Positions 18,816-28,732 are shown, counted from the stretch's first letter. The stretch is DNA of 64,000 bases from Endozoicomonas gorgoniicola (GCF_025562715.2 NZ_JAPFCC010000001.1:6038001-6102000); one strand, 5' to 3'. Notes: a model not told the origin generated them from the letters alone. Numbers and translations: made by a program.

Positions 18816-20852
18816 TTATGCCTGCCAGGCTTTCGCCAACGCTTTCTGAATGGGTACCGGCACGCAGTCATAATGCGAGAACTGCATACTGTACTCACCA
18901 TCACCGCCGGTCATGGATTTCAGCGTATTGCTGTAACCGGAAACATTGGCTAGTGGTGCCTGGGCATGCACGGTGACTTTCATATCCCGACCTGCATCAG
19001 TGCCTGTTACCATGCCCCGCTCACTGGCAAGGTGTCCCGTTACATCGCCCATTGCCTGGTTTGGAACTGTAATGTCCATTTCAACAAAGGGTTCCAGTAC
19101 CACCGGGTCGGCTTTCTGGATCGCATCCAGAAAGGCTTTCTTGCCTGCAGCCACAAAAGCAATCTCTTTGGAGTCGACACTGTGGTGTTTGCCATCATAG
19201 ACCACAACACGAATATCCTGCATGGGGTAGCCGGCAATGGCTCCTGACAGCATGACTTCACGAACACCTTTTTCTACGGCGGGTATGTATTGGGATGGAA
19301 TAACGCCGCCCACGACTTCGCTGGCAAACTCAAAACCACTGCCTCTGGGCAAGGGTTCTATGCGCAGAAAGACTTCACCAAACTGACCGGAGCCGCCATT
19401 CTGCTTCTTGTGCCGATGATGCCCTTCGGCCTTGTCAAGAATGGTTTCGCGGTACGGAATGCTGGGTGCTGAAGTTGCCACTTCCAGACCATACACCTTA
19501 GCCATCTTTTCGATGGACAGTTGCAGGTGGGTTTCTCCCAGCCCTAACAGAACGGTTTCATTTTCCCGTTCCCGATGTTCAATGGTCAGGCTGGGGTCTT
19601 CGGCGATCAGACGGTGCAGAACCTCTGAAAGCTTCTGCTCATCACCCCGGTGCGCCGGAGAGATGGCGAGACTGGCCATGGAGGGTGGGAATTGCAGGTC
19701 ACGCAGATGGTGATGGTCTTCATCGTGGGAATCGTGTAGTACTCCGTTAAAATACAGGCTGTCGATCTTGGCGACTGCACAGATATCTCCGGGGCTGGCT
19801 TCACTGACTTCTGTCGTTTTACTGCCCTGAAGCTTTAACAAATGCGCGATGCGAACCGGTTTACGGGTGTCGCCCAGGAAAATCTGGTCACCACTGCGAA
19901 TTGTCCCCTGATGCACACGGAACACCCCCATCCGTCCAATGTAAGGGTCCATGGACACCTTGAAAATATGGGCAATGGTATGTAGCTCCGGGTCTGGAAC
20001 TACTGAGACAGGGGTTGCGTTTTCTCCTTCTCCTTTTAAGAAAAGAGGCGGGTTGCCTTCCGAAGGCGTTGGCATAAGCTCACACAGAGTATGCAACAGA
20101 TGTTCAATACCTGCTCCGGTTTCCGCTGAAGTGAAGCATACGGGAATCAGGTGGTCTTCGCGCAATGCCTGCTCAAAAGGATCATGCAGCTGATCTGGCT
20201 GCAGGCTTTCTTCCTGTTCCAGATACAGTTCCATTAACGCTTCGTCTACTTCTACTACCTGATCAATCAGCTGATCGTGGGCTTCGGTGACAGAGCTGAA
20301 AGCCGTCGGAGTGTCGTATTCCGGTGCAAAATAACAGTCAAGCATCCGGCTGCCGTCTTCTGATGGCAGATTAATGGGCAGGCACTGGCTGCCCAGCTGA
20401 TCCTGGATATCCATCAACAGGGATTCCAGCTCAATCTCAGGCAGGTCACACTGGTTGATGATAATCAGGCCACATTTTTTATGTTCATGCATCTGCTCAA
20501 ATGCCCGGCGGGTCACCGGCTCTATACCGTTTCGGGCATTAATGACCAGTGCCACCGATTCAACTGCGGGCAGAATGCTCATGGCACGGCCAAAGAAGTC
20601 AGGATATCCGGGAGTGTCGAGAAGGTTTACGTGGGTGTTAAAGTGATCAAACTGAAGAATGCTGGTTTCGAGAGAGTGTCCGGCGGCTTTTTCCTGGTCA
20701 GTAAAGTCCGATACCGTGTTTCCCCTGCTGACATTGCCTTTCTTATTGATGGCGCCGGAGGCATGCAGCAGGGTTTCCGCAAGTGCCGTTTTCCCGCTGC
20801 CAGCGTGACCCAACAGAGCTATGTTACGAATATGGTCGTTGAATGCGGCCAT
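18816..20852 (-). CDS. Elongation factor G-like GTPase
   Basis: This 678-residue translational GTPase resembles EF-G but belongs to the shorter EF-G-like group found beside canonical fusA. G1 is GHAGSGKT (residues 15-22) and G3 DTPGYPD (79-85). G4 reads NQCD (133-136) instead of the usual NKxD. Domains II to V follow (VFRVHQGTIRSGDQIF; GLGETHLQLSIEKM; GGSGQFGEVFLRIEPL; GEYSMQFSHYDCVP). The protein is a complete five-domain factor, so it should bind the ribosome. Its task, such as recycling or specialised elongation, is not known to me. It stands as a single gene. Confidence 0.88.
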   Translation of the reverse strand: MAAFNDHIRNIALLGHAGSGKTALAETLLHASGAINKKGNVSRGNTVSDFTDQEKAAGHSLETSILQFDHFNTHVNLLDTPGYPDFFGRAMSILPAVESVALVINARNGIEPVTRRAFEQMHEHKKCGLIIINQCDLPEIELESLLMDIQDQLGSQCLPINLPSEDGSRMLDCYFAPEYDTPTAFSSVTEAHDQLIDQVVEVDEALMELYLEQEESLQPDQLHDPFEQALREDHLIPVCFTSAETGAGIEHLLHTLCELMPTPSEGNPPLFLKGEGENATPVSVVPDPELHTIAHIFKVSMDPYIGRMGVFRVHQGTIRSGDQIFLGDTRKPVRIAHLLKLQGSKTTEVSEASPGDICAVAKIDSLYFNGVLHDSHDEDHHHLRDLQFPPSMASLAISPAHRGDEQKLSEVLHRLIAEDPSLTIEHRERENETVLLGLGETHLQLSIEKMAKVYGLEVATSAPSIPYRETILDKAEGHHRHKKQNGGSGQFGEVFLRIEPLPRGSGFEFASEVVGGVIPSQYIPAVEKGVREVMLSGAIAGYPMQDIRVVVYDGKHHSVDSKEIAFVAAGKKAFLDAIQKADPVVLEPFVEMDITVPNQAMGDVTGHLASERGMVTGTDAGRDMKVTVHAQAPLANVSGYSNTLKSMTGGDGEYSMQFSHYDCVPVPIQKALAKAWQA

Positions 20853-21009
20853 CTTGTATCCTCCCGGTCTCGATTAAGAATTGTTGTTCTTGCTTTCGAG
20901 TATATGTGTGTGTGATGTCGTTTACTTTGTCCCTGATCAATACTGAGTATTTATACGTGTTATGCTTTGATCTGGTGTGTTGAATTTGTGTGAAGGGAGG
21001 GGCTGATCA

Positions 21010-21987
21010 ATGAGACTAACCTTTTTAGGCACTTCTGCTGGCGTCCCCACCCTGGAGCGAAACGTGACGGCACTGGCGCTGGCACTGGATGAGCAGAGAG
21101 AATGGTATCTGGTGGACTGCGGCGAAGGGACGCAGCACCGTTTGATGCGCAGTCGTTATACCCTCTCCGGTTTAAAAACGATCTTTATTACCCATGTTCA
21201 CGGCGATCACATGTTTGGCCTGCCCGGATTGATCACAACAGCGAGCATGCAGGGACGCAAAGATCCGCTGACCATCTGCGCACCAGCCGGGGTTGAGAGT
21301 TTTGTGCGGCATGCCCTGCAATGTGCCGCTGTCACAGAGCTGCCCTTTTTGCTGACATTCAGGGCAACCGATGTGGAAGGCTTTGAATACCGTGATAGCG
21401 ACTTTTCAGTGACTTCCCACGAACTGTCCCACCGGGTACCCAGCTTTGCGTATCGTTTTGCGGAATGCTGTCCTCCGTGCGCATTGGATCAGGATCGGCT
21501 CAATACTCTGGGCGTTCCCAGAGGGCCGCTATGGGGTAAGTTACAGGGCGGTCAGCCGGTGACTCTCGAAGATGGCCGGGTTATTGAGCCTGAGCAGGTT
21601 CGCCAGCCACCTCCGCCTGCCAGAGTCGCCGTTATTGGTGGCGATAATGACCAACCCGCCTTGCTTCATAAGGCATTGCAGGGGGCTCAGTTAATGGTTC
21701 ACGAAGCGACCTTTACGGAAGACGTTTTTTATAAAGTCGGGCCGCAGTATATGCACAGTACGGCAAAGAGGGTGGCAGAAGTAGCAGAGGAGGCGCAGGT
21801 TAACCATGTCATTCTTACGCATTTCAGCGGTCGCTACAGGCGCTCACCAAAGCCGGGAGAGTATGGAGTCGAACTGTTGCGGGAAGAAGCGAAGCATTAC
21901 TTTCACGGAACAGTCAGTCTGGCTGAAGACTGGGGGTGCTGGCAGCTTTACCGGGATGGAAAGCTGGAGCAGCTAAAGGATCATTGA
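21010..21987 (+). CDS. rnz: Ribonuclease Z
   Basis: This 325-residue metallo-beta-lactamase-fold nuclease cleaves tRNA precursors at the 3' end. The metal-binding motif THVHGDH follows a strand with VDCGEGTQHRLM. Later ligands appear in VIGGDNDQ, MVHEATFTED and LTHFSGRY. The N-terminus MRLTFLGTSAGVPT is typical. Its length is close to that of E. coli RNase BN/Z. An AGGGAGG site precedes the ATG. It is followed, head to head at the stops, by an orphan exported protein gene. Confidence 0.93.
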   Translation: MRLTFLGTSAGVPTLERNVTALALALDEQREWYLVDCGEGTQHRLMRSRYTLSGLKTIFITHVHGDHMFGLPGLITTASMQGRKDPLTICAPAGVESFVRHALQCAAVTELPFLLTFRATDVEGFEYRDSDFSVTSHELSHRVPSFAYRFAECCPPCALDQDRLNTLGVPRGPLWGKLQGGQPVTLEDGRVIEPEQVRQPPPPARVAVIGGDNDQPALLHKALQGAQLMVHEATFTEDVFYKVGPQYMHSTAKRVAEVAEEAQVNHVILTHFSGRYRRSPKPGEYGVELLREEAKHYFHGTVSLAEDWGCWQLYRDGKLEQLKDH

Positions 21988-22041
21988 GTCTTTCAGGTGA
22001 GTGTAGATATGGATGGGTGTCAGAACACCCCGTTTAACTCA

Positions 22042-23331
22042 TTAGGGTTTAGCCGGTCTTTCAATAAGGTGAACCAATGCATCAGCAGTGCGCTGTTTAA
22101 GGGTGTCTTCAGGCACTCTCTTGAGCTGGAAGTTGTATATTTTGCCTTCACTGGCCACAAAAGCGTTCAGAGCAGGAACGGACTCATAAATGTCTTCGTG
22201 AGAACCAATCACATGAATATCAATGATGTCTGAAGCCTTATCATCACTTTGGAATTCATGCAGCAGTTTTTTCAAAACAGGTAACTGGTGGGTTATAGCC
22301 CTGACGAGTTGTTTTGCGCCATCAATGATCAGGATATTATCCACAGCATGTAACCAGCTGGCTCCTTGCTTGTTTTTATACAAATTCAGAGTATTGTCCC
22401 CGAGTTCATTATTCCGTTTGAATCCCTGATAGCGACCGATAATTTCTTCATCGGTCATATTCGGGAATGAATCCTTCATATCTTTTCTGAATTCTGCAGC
22501 TTCTGCCCGTTCTCGCTCTTTACGACTGCATTCATTACCAAAGCAGGGAGCTGGCGTTTTCGAAACAGCTCTTTTGGAGTAGAAACGATCTCCCACTATA
22601 AAGCCAAGTCCAAAAGAGCTGCCTGATGGCAGGTTTTTGTTTTTTCTCTGGTATGAATCATTGGTGAACGGGTATTTATGGACTGACTCCCATTTGCTAA
22701 CAGGTTCAAAAGAAAAAGGTTTAGTCAGCAAGAGAATATCGTAAGTGGCCTTGAACAGGGTCAGGTGTGGTTTGTGATCAATTTCGCTGGCAAGCTGCAG
22801 CACAAAGTCCCGGTCACCGTAGCCATAAATAGACTCTTTAGTAATGGTGAGCCCATTGTCCGCAAAGACGCTGATAATGTTGATTTTCGCTTTTTCTTCA
22901 CGTTCACGGGTTTTCTGAGGAGGAAACCGGACTGGGTGAGTGCCGTGAATGGTTTCATAGCCTGCTACCGCCATCACCATTGAAAACTCTGAGTCTGGCG
23001 CCTTTAATGCCGCTTCTTGTTTTAACCCGGATTGTACGGCCATCATTCTCCCGGTCAGCTTTTCTGCCATTCCGGGAAACTCCAGCTCAGGGTGATCTTT
23101 TTTGGTGTCTGCAATGTTACCCGCATAGCCATTGAATGCTTTATCTTTAGAAAACTCAACGGCTACAGAGGCGAGTGTCTCGTGACGGTCATTTTCAATG
23201 ACTTTTACCAGCACCATAGAAGCACTGGCGTTTTCGCTGTAAAGCAGATAGGCGTATTTCTGGCCAGCCACAGCCAGGGGGCTGACCAGCAGCACAAATA
23301 TGTACGAAAGTATTATTTTTTTGAACGTCAT
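22042..23331 (-). CDS. Hypothetical exported protein
   Basis: A 429-residue protein with a signal peptide (hydrophobic residues 5-22, ending AVAG) and no other membrane segment, so it is probably periplasmic or secreted. I do not recognise a domain. Residues around 265-320 are highly charged (SRKERERAEAAEFRKD and NMTDEEIIGRYQGF) and contain a Cys pair (CFGNEC) that could form a disulfide. It lies between rnz and fklB and is convergent with rnz. Like three other orphans in the window, it is exported and inserted between housekeeping genes. Confidence 0.68.
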   Translation of the reverse strand: MTFKKIILSYIFVLLVSPLAVAGQKYAYLLYSENASASMVLVKVIENDRHETLASVAVEFSKDKAFNGYAGNIADTKKDHPELEFPGMAEKLTGRMMAVQSGLKQEAALKAPDSEFSMVMAVAGYETIHGTHPVRFPPQKTREREEKAKINIISVFADNGLTITKESIYGYGDRDFVLQLASEIDHKPHLTLFKATYDILLLTKPFSFEPVSKWESVHKYPFTNDSYQRKNKNLPSGSSFGLGFIVGDRFYSKRAVSKTPAPCFGNECSRKERERAEAAEFRKDMKDSFPNMTDEEIIGRYQGFKRNNELGDNTLNLYKNKQGASWLHAVDNILIIDGAKQLVRAITHQLPVLKKLLHEFQSDDKASDIIDIHVIGSHEDIYESVPALNAFVASEGKIYNFQLKRVPEDTLKQRTADALVHLIERPAKP

Positions 23332-23512
23332 AGGTTCAACCCAGCTTTAGAGCGACAATGGGAAAAAGTAGCCCATTCGTACATAACTGCCAGAAAAGTT
23401 TTGATAACCCGGTCAGTATTCATCACCAGACACTATCTACCAGACACTATCTGTAACAGTCGTGCTACAATCTCCGGCTTTTGTGACAATCTCACCTTGA
23501 AGTGGAAATTTA

Positions 23513-24133
23513 ATGTCTGAATACACAAGCGTTGAAGCTCGCGTAAGTTACGGTATTGGTCGCCAGATGGGCGACCAGCTGTCCAGTAACCCAATTGAAG
23601 GCCTGTCCATTGATGCCGTTCTGGCTGGACTGGCTGATTCCCTGAATGGTGCGCCAAGCGTTGTTGAGCCTTCTGCCCTGCAGGAAGCGTTCAACGAAAT
23701 GCACAAGCGCATTCAGGCTAAAGAAGCTGAACAAGCTAAAGAGCTGTCTGCTGAAGGTGAGAAGTTTCTGGCTGAAAACGCCAGGCGTGATGAGGTAACC
23801 GTAACCGACTCCGGCCTGCAGTACGAAGTACTGGTTGCTGGCGATGCGAATGCTGAAAAGCCTGGCCAGACGTCTACTGTTAAAACTCACTACCACGGCA
23901 TGCTGCTGGACGGTACGGTGTTTGATAGCTCTGTTGATCGTGGAGAGCCAATCGAGTTTCCGGTTAATGGTGTGATTGCTGGCTGGACTGAAGCTCTGCA
24001 GCTGATGACCGTAGGTTCCAAGTGGAAGCTGTTTATTCCTTACAACCTGGCTTACGGCGCTCAGGGTGCTGGTGGTGTTATTGGCCCATACGCGACTCTG
24101 GTCTTTGAAGTAGAGCTGCTGGCTGTTTCCTGA
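23513..24133 (+). CDS. fklB: FKBP-type peptidyl-prolyl isomerase, FklB/FKBP22
   Basis: This 206-residue protein catalyses proline cis-trans isomerisation. The N-terminal dimerisation region (RVSYGIGRQMGDQL, helical to about residue 100) is followed by an FKBP domain (residues 108-206: VKTHYHGMLLDGTVFDSS, IPYNLAYGAQGAGGVIGPY and LVFEVELLAV). It has no signal peptide, so it is of the cytoplasmic FklB type rather than FkpA. It ends at a strong bidirectional terminator shared with gpmI. Confidence 0.92.
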   Translation: MSEYTSVEARVSYGIGRQMGDQLSSNPIEGLSIDAVLAGLADSLNGAPSVVEPSALQEAFNEMHKRIQAKEAEQAKELSAEGEKFLAENARRDEVTVTDSGLQYEVLVAGDANAEKPGQTSTVKTHYHGMLLDGTVFDSSVDRGEPIEFPVNGVIAGWTEALQLMTVGSKWKLFIPYNLAYGAQGAGGVIGPYATLVFEVELLAVS

Positions 24134-24151
24134 TCCGGAAGTGGCTAGAGT

Positions 24152-24191
24152 AAAAAAAGCCATTGTGTTGTGAAACGCAATGGCTTTTTTT
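24152..24191. terminator. Bidirectional terminator between fklB and gpmI
   Basis: aaaaaaagccattg (24152-24165) pairs with caatggcttttttt (24178-24191), giving a T run after the stem on both strands. It lies between convergent genes. Confidence 0.9.
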
Positions 24192-24224
24192 ATCACAGGT
24201 TTTGGAAAAAGGTCATCTGTCGTC

Positions 24225-25754
24225 TTAAGCCAGCAGTGACTTGCCCGTCATCTCTTCAGGCTGAGGGATTTCCATCAGCTCCAGCAGTGTGGGTGCCAGG
24301 TCAGACAGAATACCGTTGTTCAGCTTGATGTCTTTGGAACCGAAGTAGATCAGAGGCACTTCTTCACAGGTGTGAGCGGTGTGGATGCCGCCGGTTGCCG
24401 GGTCAATCATTTGCTCAGCGTTGCCGTGGTCAGCAGTGATCAGGCACTGACCATCGACTTCTTTCAGGGCTTCCATCACTTTACCAACCGACTCATCAAC
24501 CGCTTCAACGGCTTTAACAGCTGCTTCATAAACGCCGGTATGACCGACCATGTCGCAGTTGGCAAAGTTGCAGATAATCAGGTCGTGCTTGCCGCTCTTG
24601 ATTTCAGCCACCAGTTTTTCAGTGACTTCCGGCGCTGACATTTCTGGCTGCAGGTCGTAGGTAGCTACCTTTGGAGAGTCAACCAGAACACGGGTTTCGC
24701 CTTCGTATGGGTTTTCACGACCGCCAGAGAAGAAGAAGGTCACGTGAGCGTACTTTTCAGTTTCAGCGATACGCAGCTGGGTCTTGCCCAGTTTTTCCAT
24801 GTACTCGCCCAGAGTGTTAGGCAGAGAAAACGGCGGGTATGCACAGATGGTGTCGATATCGGCAGCGTACTGGGTCAGCATCACGAAACCCGCCACTTCA
24901 GGCGCTTTCTCACGCTGGAAACCTTCGAAGCCGCTTTCAACAAACGCACGGGTGATTTCACGGGCGCGGTCTGCACGGAAATTCATGAACATCAAAGCAT
25001 CGCCATCGTTCACAGTGGCAGCGGTTTCACCGATAACGGTGGCTTTAACAAATTCGTCGTTTTCATCACGTTCGTAAGCCGCTTTCAGTCCTTCAACGGC
25101 ATCTTTAGCGGTGAATTCAGCTTTGCCCAGGGTCATCAGGTCATAAGCTTCCTGAACACGTTCCCAGCGATTGTCACGGTCCATGGCGTAGTAACGGCCG
25201 ATCAGGGAGGCGACACGACCAATGCCTTTGTCTTTCAGCAGGGCATCGGTTTTTGCCAGGGAATTTTCAGCACTGCGCGGCGGTGTGTCACGGCCATCCA
25301 GGAAAGCGTGAACGTATACTTCTTTAGCACCACGTTTTTCAGCCAGTTCAATCATGGCATTGATGTGGTCTTCGTGGCTGTGTACGCCGCCCGGAGACAT
25401 CAGGCCCATGATATGAACCGCCTTGCCAGCCGCTACTGCCTTGTCGATGGTGCTGACAAACGCTTCGTTTTCGAAGAAGTCACCGTCCATGATGGACTTG
25501 GTGATACGGGTGAAGTCCTGGTAAACCACCCGACCGGCCCCCAGGTTCATGTGACCGACTTCCGAGTTACCCATCTGGCCTTCTGGCAGACCAACATCCA
25601 TACCGGAACCGGAGATCAGGCTGTTTGGGAATTCAGCCATCAGCTGATCCATAACCGGCGTTTTAGCGGCATGGATTGCATTGAATTCGGTTGTTTCACG
25701 ATGGCCATAGCCATCGAGAATGATCAGAGCTGTGGTTTTACGCTTGTCTGTCAT
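24225..25754 (-). CDS. gpmI: 2,3-bisphosphoglycerate-independent phosphoglycerate mutase
   Basis: This 509-residue metalloenzyme interconverts 3- and 2-phosphoglycerate in glycolysis. The start chosen is the ATG at 25752-25754 ([17 protein letters not shown]), with AAGG eight bases upstream; the frame stays open for 22 more codons, but that extension is not conserved in the family. Asp14 binds metal, and Ser64 in GNSEVGH is the phosphorylated serine. Later motifs are [28 protein letters not shown] and [11 protein letters not shown]. It is normally next to yibN, grxC and secB; here one orphan gene is inserted between. Confidence 0.95.
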   Translation of the reverse strand: MTDKRKTTALIILDGYGHRETTEFNAIHAAKTPVMDQLMAEFPNSLISGSGMDVGLPEGQMGNSEVGHMNLGAGRVVYQDFTRITKSIMDGDFFENEAFVSTIDKAVAAGKAVHIMGLMSPGGVHSHEDHINAMIELAEKRGAKEVYVHAFLDGRDTPPRSAENSLAKTDALLKDKGIGRVASLIGRYYAMDRDNRWERVQEAYDLMTLGKAEFTAKDAVEGLKAAYERDENDEFVKATVIGETAATVNDGDALMFMNFRADRAREITRAFVESGFEGFQREKAPEVAGFVMLTQYAADIDTICAYPPFSLPNTLGEYMEKLGKTQLRIAETEKYAHVTFFFSGGRENPYEGETRVLVDSPKVATYDLQPEMSAPEVTEKLVAEIKSGKHDLIICNFANCDMVGHTGVYEAAVKAVEAVDESVGKVMEALKEVDGQCLITADHGNAEQMIDPATGGIHTAHTCEEVPLIYFGSKDIKLNNGILSDLAPTLLELMEIPQPEEMTGKSLLA

Positions 25755-25982
25755 GGGGAAAACCTTGGCAGTTTTGAAAAATGGTCGAAGTTTACCTGCT
25801 TTTGTAGGGGGTTTCAGCATCGTTTATTTATAAACAGTATAGTGATGATATGACGTGAAATAGTCTTGTTATTCATGGGGTTCACTGATAACCCCTGTTT
25901 TGTTTTTCTGCGAATGAACTTTCCTGTTGACTCAGTGTCTCTATAAACAGTTAAAGGACATTTCAACAAAAGGAAGAAAAAC

Positions 25983-26528
25983 GTGGAACCAACATCTTCA
26001 ACGGCTTCAGCAACTGCCGTTCATAGCAATCCATGCGAAAATCTGCCAGAACCAGCTTCTGAAGCGGAAAAGTCACCCGTTGCTTTCGGGTTGAATGTCA
26101 GAAAAGAGGCTGCTGACGTGAGTGCTTCTGTGAGAAAGCACTTACCAGACTCACTGATTGACCATGATTACTGCGCTTCCCGGACGTCGGCTGAAACAGG
26201 GGAGCAGTCATATATTCTGATACCTGTGACCCTGGTAACACCAGAATCAGCTCAGACTGAGAGTGGGCGAAAACAAGAGTCTGACATGCCATCATCCGCT
26301 GCTGTAAAAGACAGGCCATTGTCTTCATCACTGGACAGTTTTCCGGAATCGGATGACAATCCGTTTGATGCTGCTTTCAAGGCTGCTCAGTCTGAAGCAG
26401 GCAAAGAGCTGGAAAATCATAATAGAAGCGACGTAGCCCGCCTCGAGAGCCGTTATGGCCCTATTCTTAAGTCCCCTGAGCAAAAGAAATTGGAGCAAAC
26501 TCTTTTTACTTCAACAACCAGGATGTGA
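25983..26528 (+). CDS. Hypothetical Ser/Thr-rich protein
   Basis: A 181-residue protein that starts with GTG after an AAGGAAG site. It is polar and rich in Ser, Glu, Pro and Ala, and probably disordered, with no signal peptide or membrane segment. It opens with MEPTSSTASAT, similar in style to the orphan at 53425 (MEPVSGST). I do not recognise it. A Ser/Thr-rich, uncharged N-terminus is compatible with a type III secretion signal, but that is speculation. It lies between gpmI and yibN, breaking a normally tight gene neighbourhood. Confidence 0.6.
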   Translation: MEPTSSTASATAVHSNPCENLPEPASEAEKSPVAFGLNVRKEAADVSASVRKHLPDSLIDHDYCASRTSAETGEQSYILIPVTLVTPESAQTESGRKQESDMPSSAAVKDRPLSSSLDSFPESDDNPFDAAFKAAQSEAGKELENHNRSDVARLESRYGPILKSPEQKKLEQTLFTSTTRM

Positions 26529-26558
26529 TTCATGTTTGCCACTCAATAACTCCCCCTA

Positions 26559-26588
26559 TTACAAAACCATGTGTTCTGACTGTATAAT
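26559..26588 (+). promoter_or_regulatory. Possible sigma-70 promoter for yibN-grxC
   Basis: TATAAT at 26583-26588 lies 36 bases before yibN. A weak -35 (ttacaa, 26559-26564) is 18 bases upstream. Confidence 0.35.
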
Positions 26589-26623
26589 CCCGCCTTTTCC
26601 GATTCAGAAAGACTGGTTAATTC

Positions 26624-27040
26624 ATGGCTCAGCTACTCGAATTTATAGGCAATCACCCACTGCTGGTGGGTTCTCTGGTGGCACTGATCACGGCGCTGGT
26701 GTTCACTGAAATGCGCAAGGGTGGTCAAAACATCAGCTCTCAGCAACTGACTCAGCTGGTCAACCAGCAGGGTGCAATTGTCGTGGATGTTCGTGAAAAG
26801 GCCGACTACAACAAAGGTCACATTGTCGATTCCATCAGCATGCCGTTCGCCAAGGTTAAAGAGCGTGTGGCAGAACTGAATAAGCACAAAGATAAACCGG
26901 TTGTTATTATTGATGCACAGGGACAGCACGCTGGCATGGTTGGCAAACAGTTCAAAGAAGCCGGCCTGCAACAGGTTCTGCGCCTGCGTGGTGGTCTGAG
27001 TACCTGGACTGCCGATGGTTTGCCGCTAGTCAAAAAATAA
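26624..27040 (+). CDS. yibN: Rhodanese-like membrane-anchored protein YibN
   Basis: A 138-residue protein with an N-terminal membrane anchor (about residues 8-27) and one rhodanese domain (VVDVREKADYNKGHIVDSIS, then LRGGLSTWTADGLPLV). At the position of the catalytic Cys loop it reads IIDAQGQHAG, with no Cys. As I recall it, E. coli YibN also lacks Cys here, so this is a family trait rather than decay. It is probably a non-catalytic or regulatory rhodanese. It sits in the classic yibN-grxC-secB order, 24 bases before grxC. Confidence 0.88.
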   Translation: MAQLLEFIGNHPLLVGSLVALITALVFTEMRKGGQNISSQQLTQLVNQQGAIVVDVREKADYNKGHIVDSISMPFAKVKERVAELNKHKDKPVVIIDAQGQHAGMVGKQFKEAGLQQVLRLRGGLSTWTADGLPLVKK

Positions 27041-27064
27041 CAGAGTTATTTGAGGTATAAAGAC

Positions 27065-27316
27065 ATGAAACCTGTCACCATTTATATGTCAGCAACCTGC
27101 CCGTTTTGCCAAAGAGCAATGAGCCTGCTGGACAGTAAGGGAGTTAACTATCAGGCTGTCAGCGTTGATGGTCGTCCTGACGTTCGTCAGAAAATGACTC
27201 AGAAAGCCGGGCAAAGCTCGGTTCCTCAAATCTGGATCGGCGACACCCATGTTGGTGGTTGCGACGATCTGTTTGCACTGGAATCCGCTGATAAATTAAA
27301 TGATTTGCTTGCCTGA
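27065..27316 (+). CDS. grxC: Glutaredoxin 3
   Basis: An 83-residue cytoplasmic glutaredoxin that reduces disulfides using glutathione. The dithiol active site CPFC is at residues 12-15. The glutathione-binding features SVPQIWIG (cis-Pro) and GGCDDL follow. I set the start at the ATG at 27065 (MKPVTIYMSATCP) because GAGG lies about ten bases upstream and five extra codons before it are not typical. It is in an operon-like row with yibN and secB. Confidence 0.93.
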   Translation: MKPVTIYMSATCPFCQRAMSLLDSKGVNYQAVSVDGRPDVRQKMTQKAGQSSVPQIWIGDTHVGGCDDLFALESADKLNDLLA

Positions 27317-27436
27317 GGCTTGAATTATTTTATGTCGTCCCCACTGATGGTGGGTAAGCAATTTTTAACACCTGTTTGCCAGCACTTATAACCAGGCTGC
27401 GCAGGCATTCCAACTTATAGTAGTAAGGAATTTATA

Positions 27437-27913
27437 ATGGCTGAGAACCAGCAAGAGCAGCAGCCTCAGTTTGCACTGCAGCGTATCTATGTTAAGGACC
27501 TGTCCTTTGAATCCCCGAAATCTCCTGAGATGTTTCAGGCTCAGTGGCAGCCTGAAGTTAAGCTGGACCTGAACACCAGCAACCGTCAGCTGCAGGAAGA
27601 TATGTTCGAAGTGGTTCTGGCCCTGACCATCACTGTTGAAAACGGTCCTGAAGACAACCGTGAAACCGCGTTTCTGGCTGAAGTTCAGCAGGCGGGCGTA
27701 TTCCTGGTGAAAGGTCTGGCTGCTGAAGAACTGCACCGTACTCTGGGTGCGTTCTGCCCGAACATCCTGTTCCCTTACGCTCGTGAAGCCATCGACAACA
27801 TGGTTTTGCGTGGCAGCTTCCCTCCGCTGATGCTGGCACCTGTAAACTTCGACGCCCTGTACCTGCAGGCGCGTGAGCAGGCTGAACAGAAAGAAACCAC
27901 TACGGTTAACTGA
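27437..27913 (+). CDS. secB: Protein-export chaperone SecB
   Basis: This 158-residue chaperone holds precursor proteins unfolded and delivers them to SecA. Typical segments are [41 protein letters not shown] and [18 protein letters not shown] with [18 protein letters not shown]. Its length is as usual. AAGGAA precedes the ATG. It is followed by a rho-independent terminator, into whose downstream edge a group II intron has inserted. Confidence 0.96.
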   Translation: MAENQQEQQPQFALQRIYVKDLSFESPKSPEMFQAQWQPEVKLDLNTSNRQLQEDMFEVVLALTITVENGPEDNRETAFLAEVQQAGVFLVKGLAAEELHRTLGAFCPNILFPYAREAIDNMVLRGSFPPLMLAPVNFDALYLQAREQAEQKETTTVN

Positions 27914-27971
27914 TTCTGTTCAGCCCGGCAGGTTGACACAGACTTGCTGTGCAGATGTTGAATACGAAAAG

Positions 27972-28003
27972 AACGGCTGGCTTTCGGGGTAGCCGTTTTT
28001 TTT
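27972..28003 (+). terminator. Rho-independent terminator of secB
   Basis: aacggct (27972-27978) pairs with agccgtt (27991-27997), followed by an uninterrupted T run to 28003. The first group II intron begins at the next base. Confidence 0.88.
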
Positions 28004-28732
28004 GTTTGCCCAGCGAAGCGGGCAAACCCGTCAGGCTGAAAGAAGCCTGAGCCGCCCCGACTGAGGGGAAGGCAATCTGAATGGCAAGGGCGTAACTGGC
28101 CAACGGTTGGGTCTGAAGGAAGCCATAGGAAGTCAGAGGTACACAGCGCAAGCGAACCTGATTCGGCAGGTTGGGAGCGGCAAGCGTGCGAAATAGCGCA
28201 AAGCCCGATACTCAGTCAGTCCCAACTCTGTGCTTGAGGGTGGCATTTCTGACGGGGAACCGTTTAGTAACTGGGGAAGCCTGGCATCAATCTCTGAATC
28301 TCAGGGGCTGTTATCGCAAGAGGAAACTCAAGGGTAACAGTGGTGTGAGGTGGCAGATGATCCTGTAGTAGTGATGAAATTCCGGCCTGTGAAGGCGGGT
28401 AACCGTTCGGAGGGCAAAACCGGAATGACTACAGCCAGAGTGACTGTAGGGCATGTGTCGTCAAAAGCGGCAGATGTTGCGAAGGGGTGAAGCATTCTTA
28501 AAGAACAGTCAGACCGCAGGAATGATACTGTGAGCGCACAAGCTGCCTGACGAGGCAGGACATCTTTGGCTGGTGAGGTTGGGAACAATCCTGCTAAAAG
28601 AAAGAGCCGCGCTCGGGAGTAAAGGACAGGTAGCAGGTAGATTGCCTTGAGCCAGAACGCCTGTGAATGTCCATGAAGAATCCGGCCACAGTAGAAGGAT
28701 GGCGCAATCTGTCTGTCGTGAGACAGTAACTG

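Noticed and set aside
22015..22030. gggtgt/acaccc hairpin between rnz and the orphan gene as a terminator
   Set aside because: Only six pairs and no T run; too weak to report as a feature.
24744..25853. 369-codon frame opposite gpmI
   Set aside because: Antisense shadow of a strongly conserved gene, without a ribosome site or family resemblance.
26624..27040. Missing catalytic Cys in the rhodanese domain as a sign of decay
   Set aside because: As I recall the E. coli YibN sequence, it also lacks Cys at this place, so the absence seems to be a family trait.
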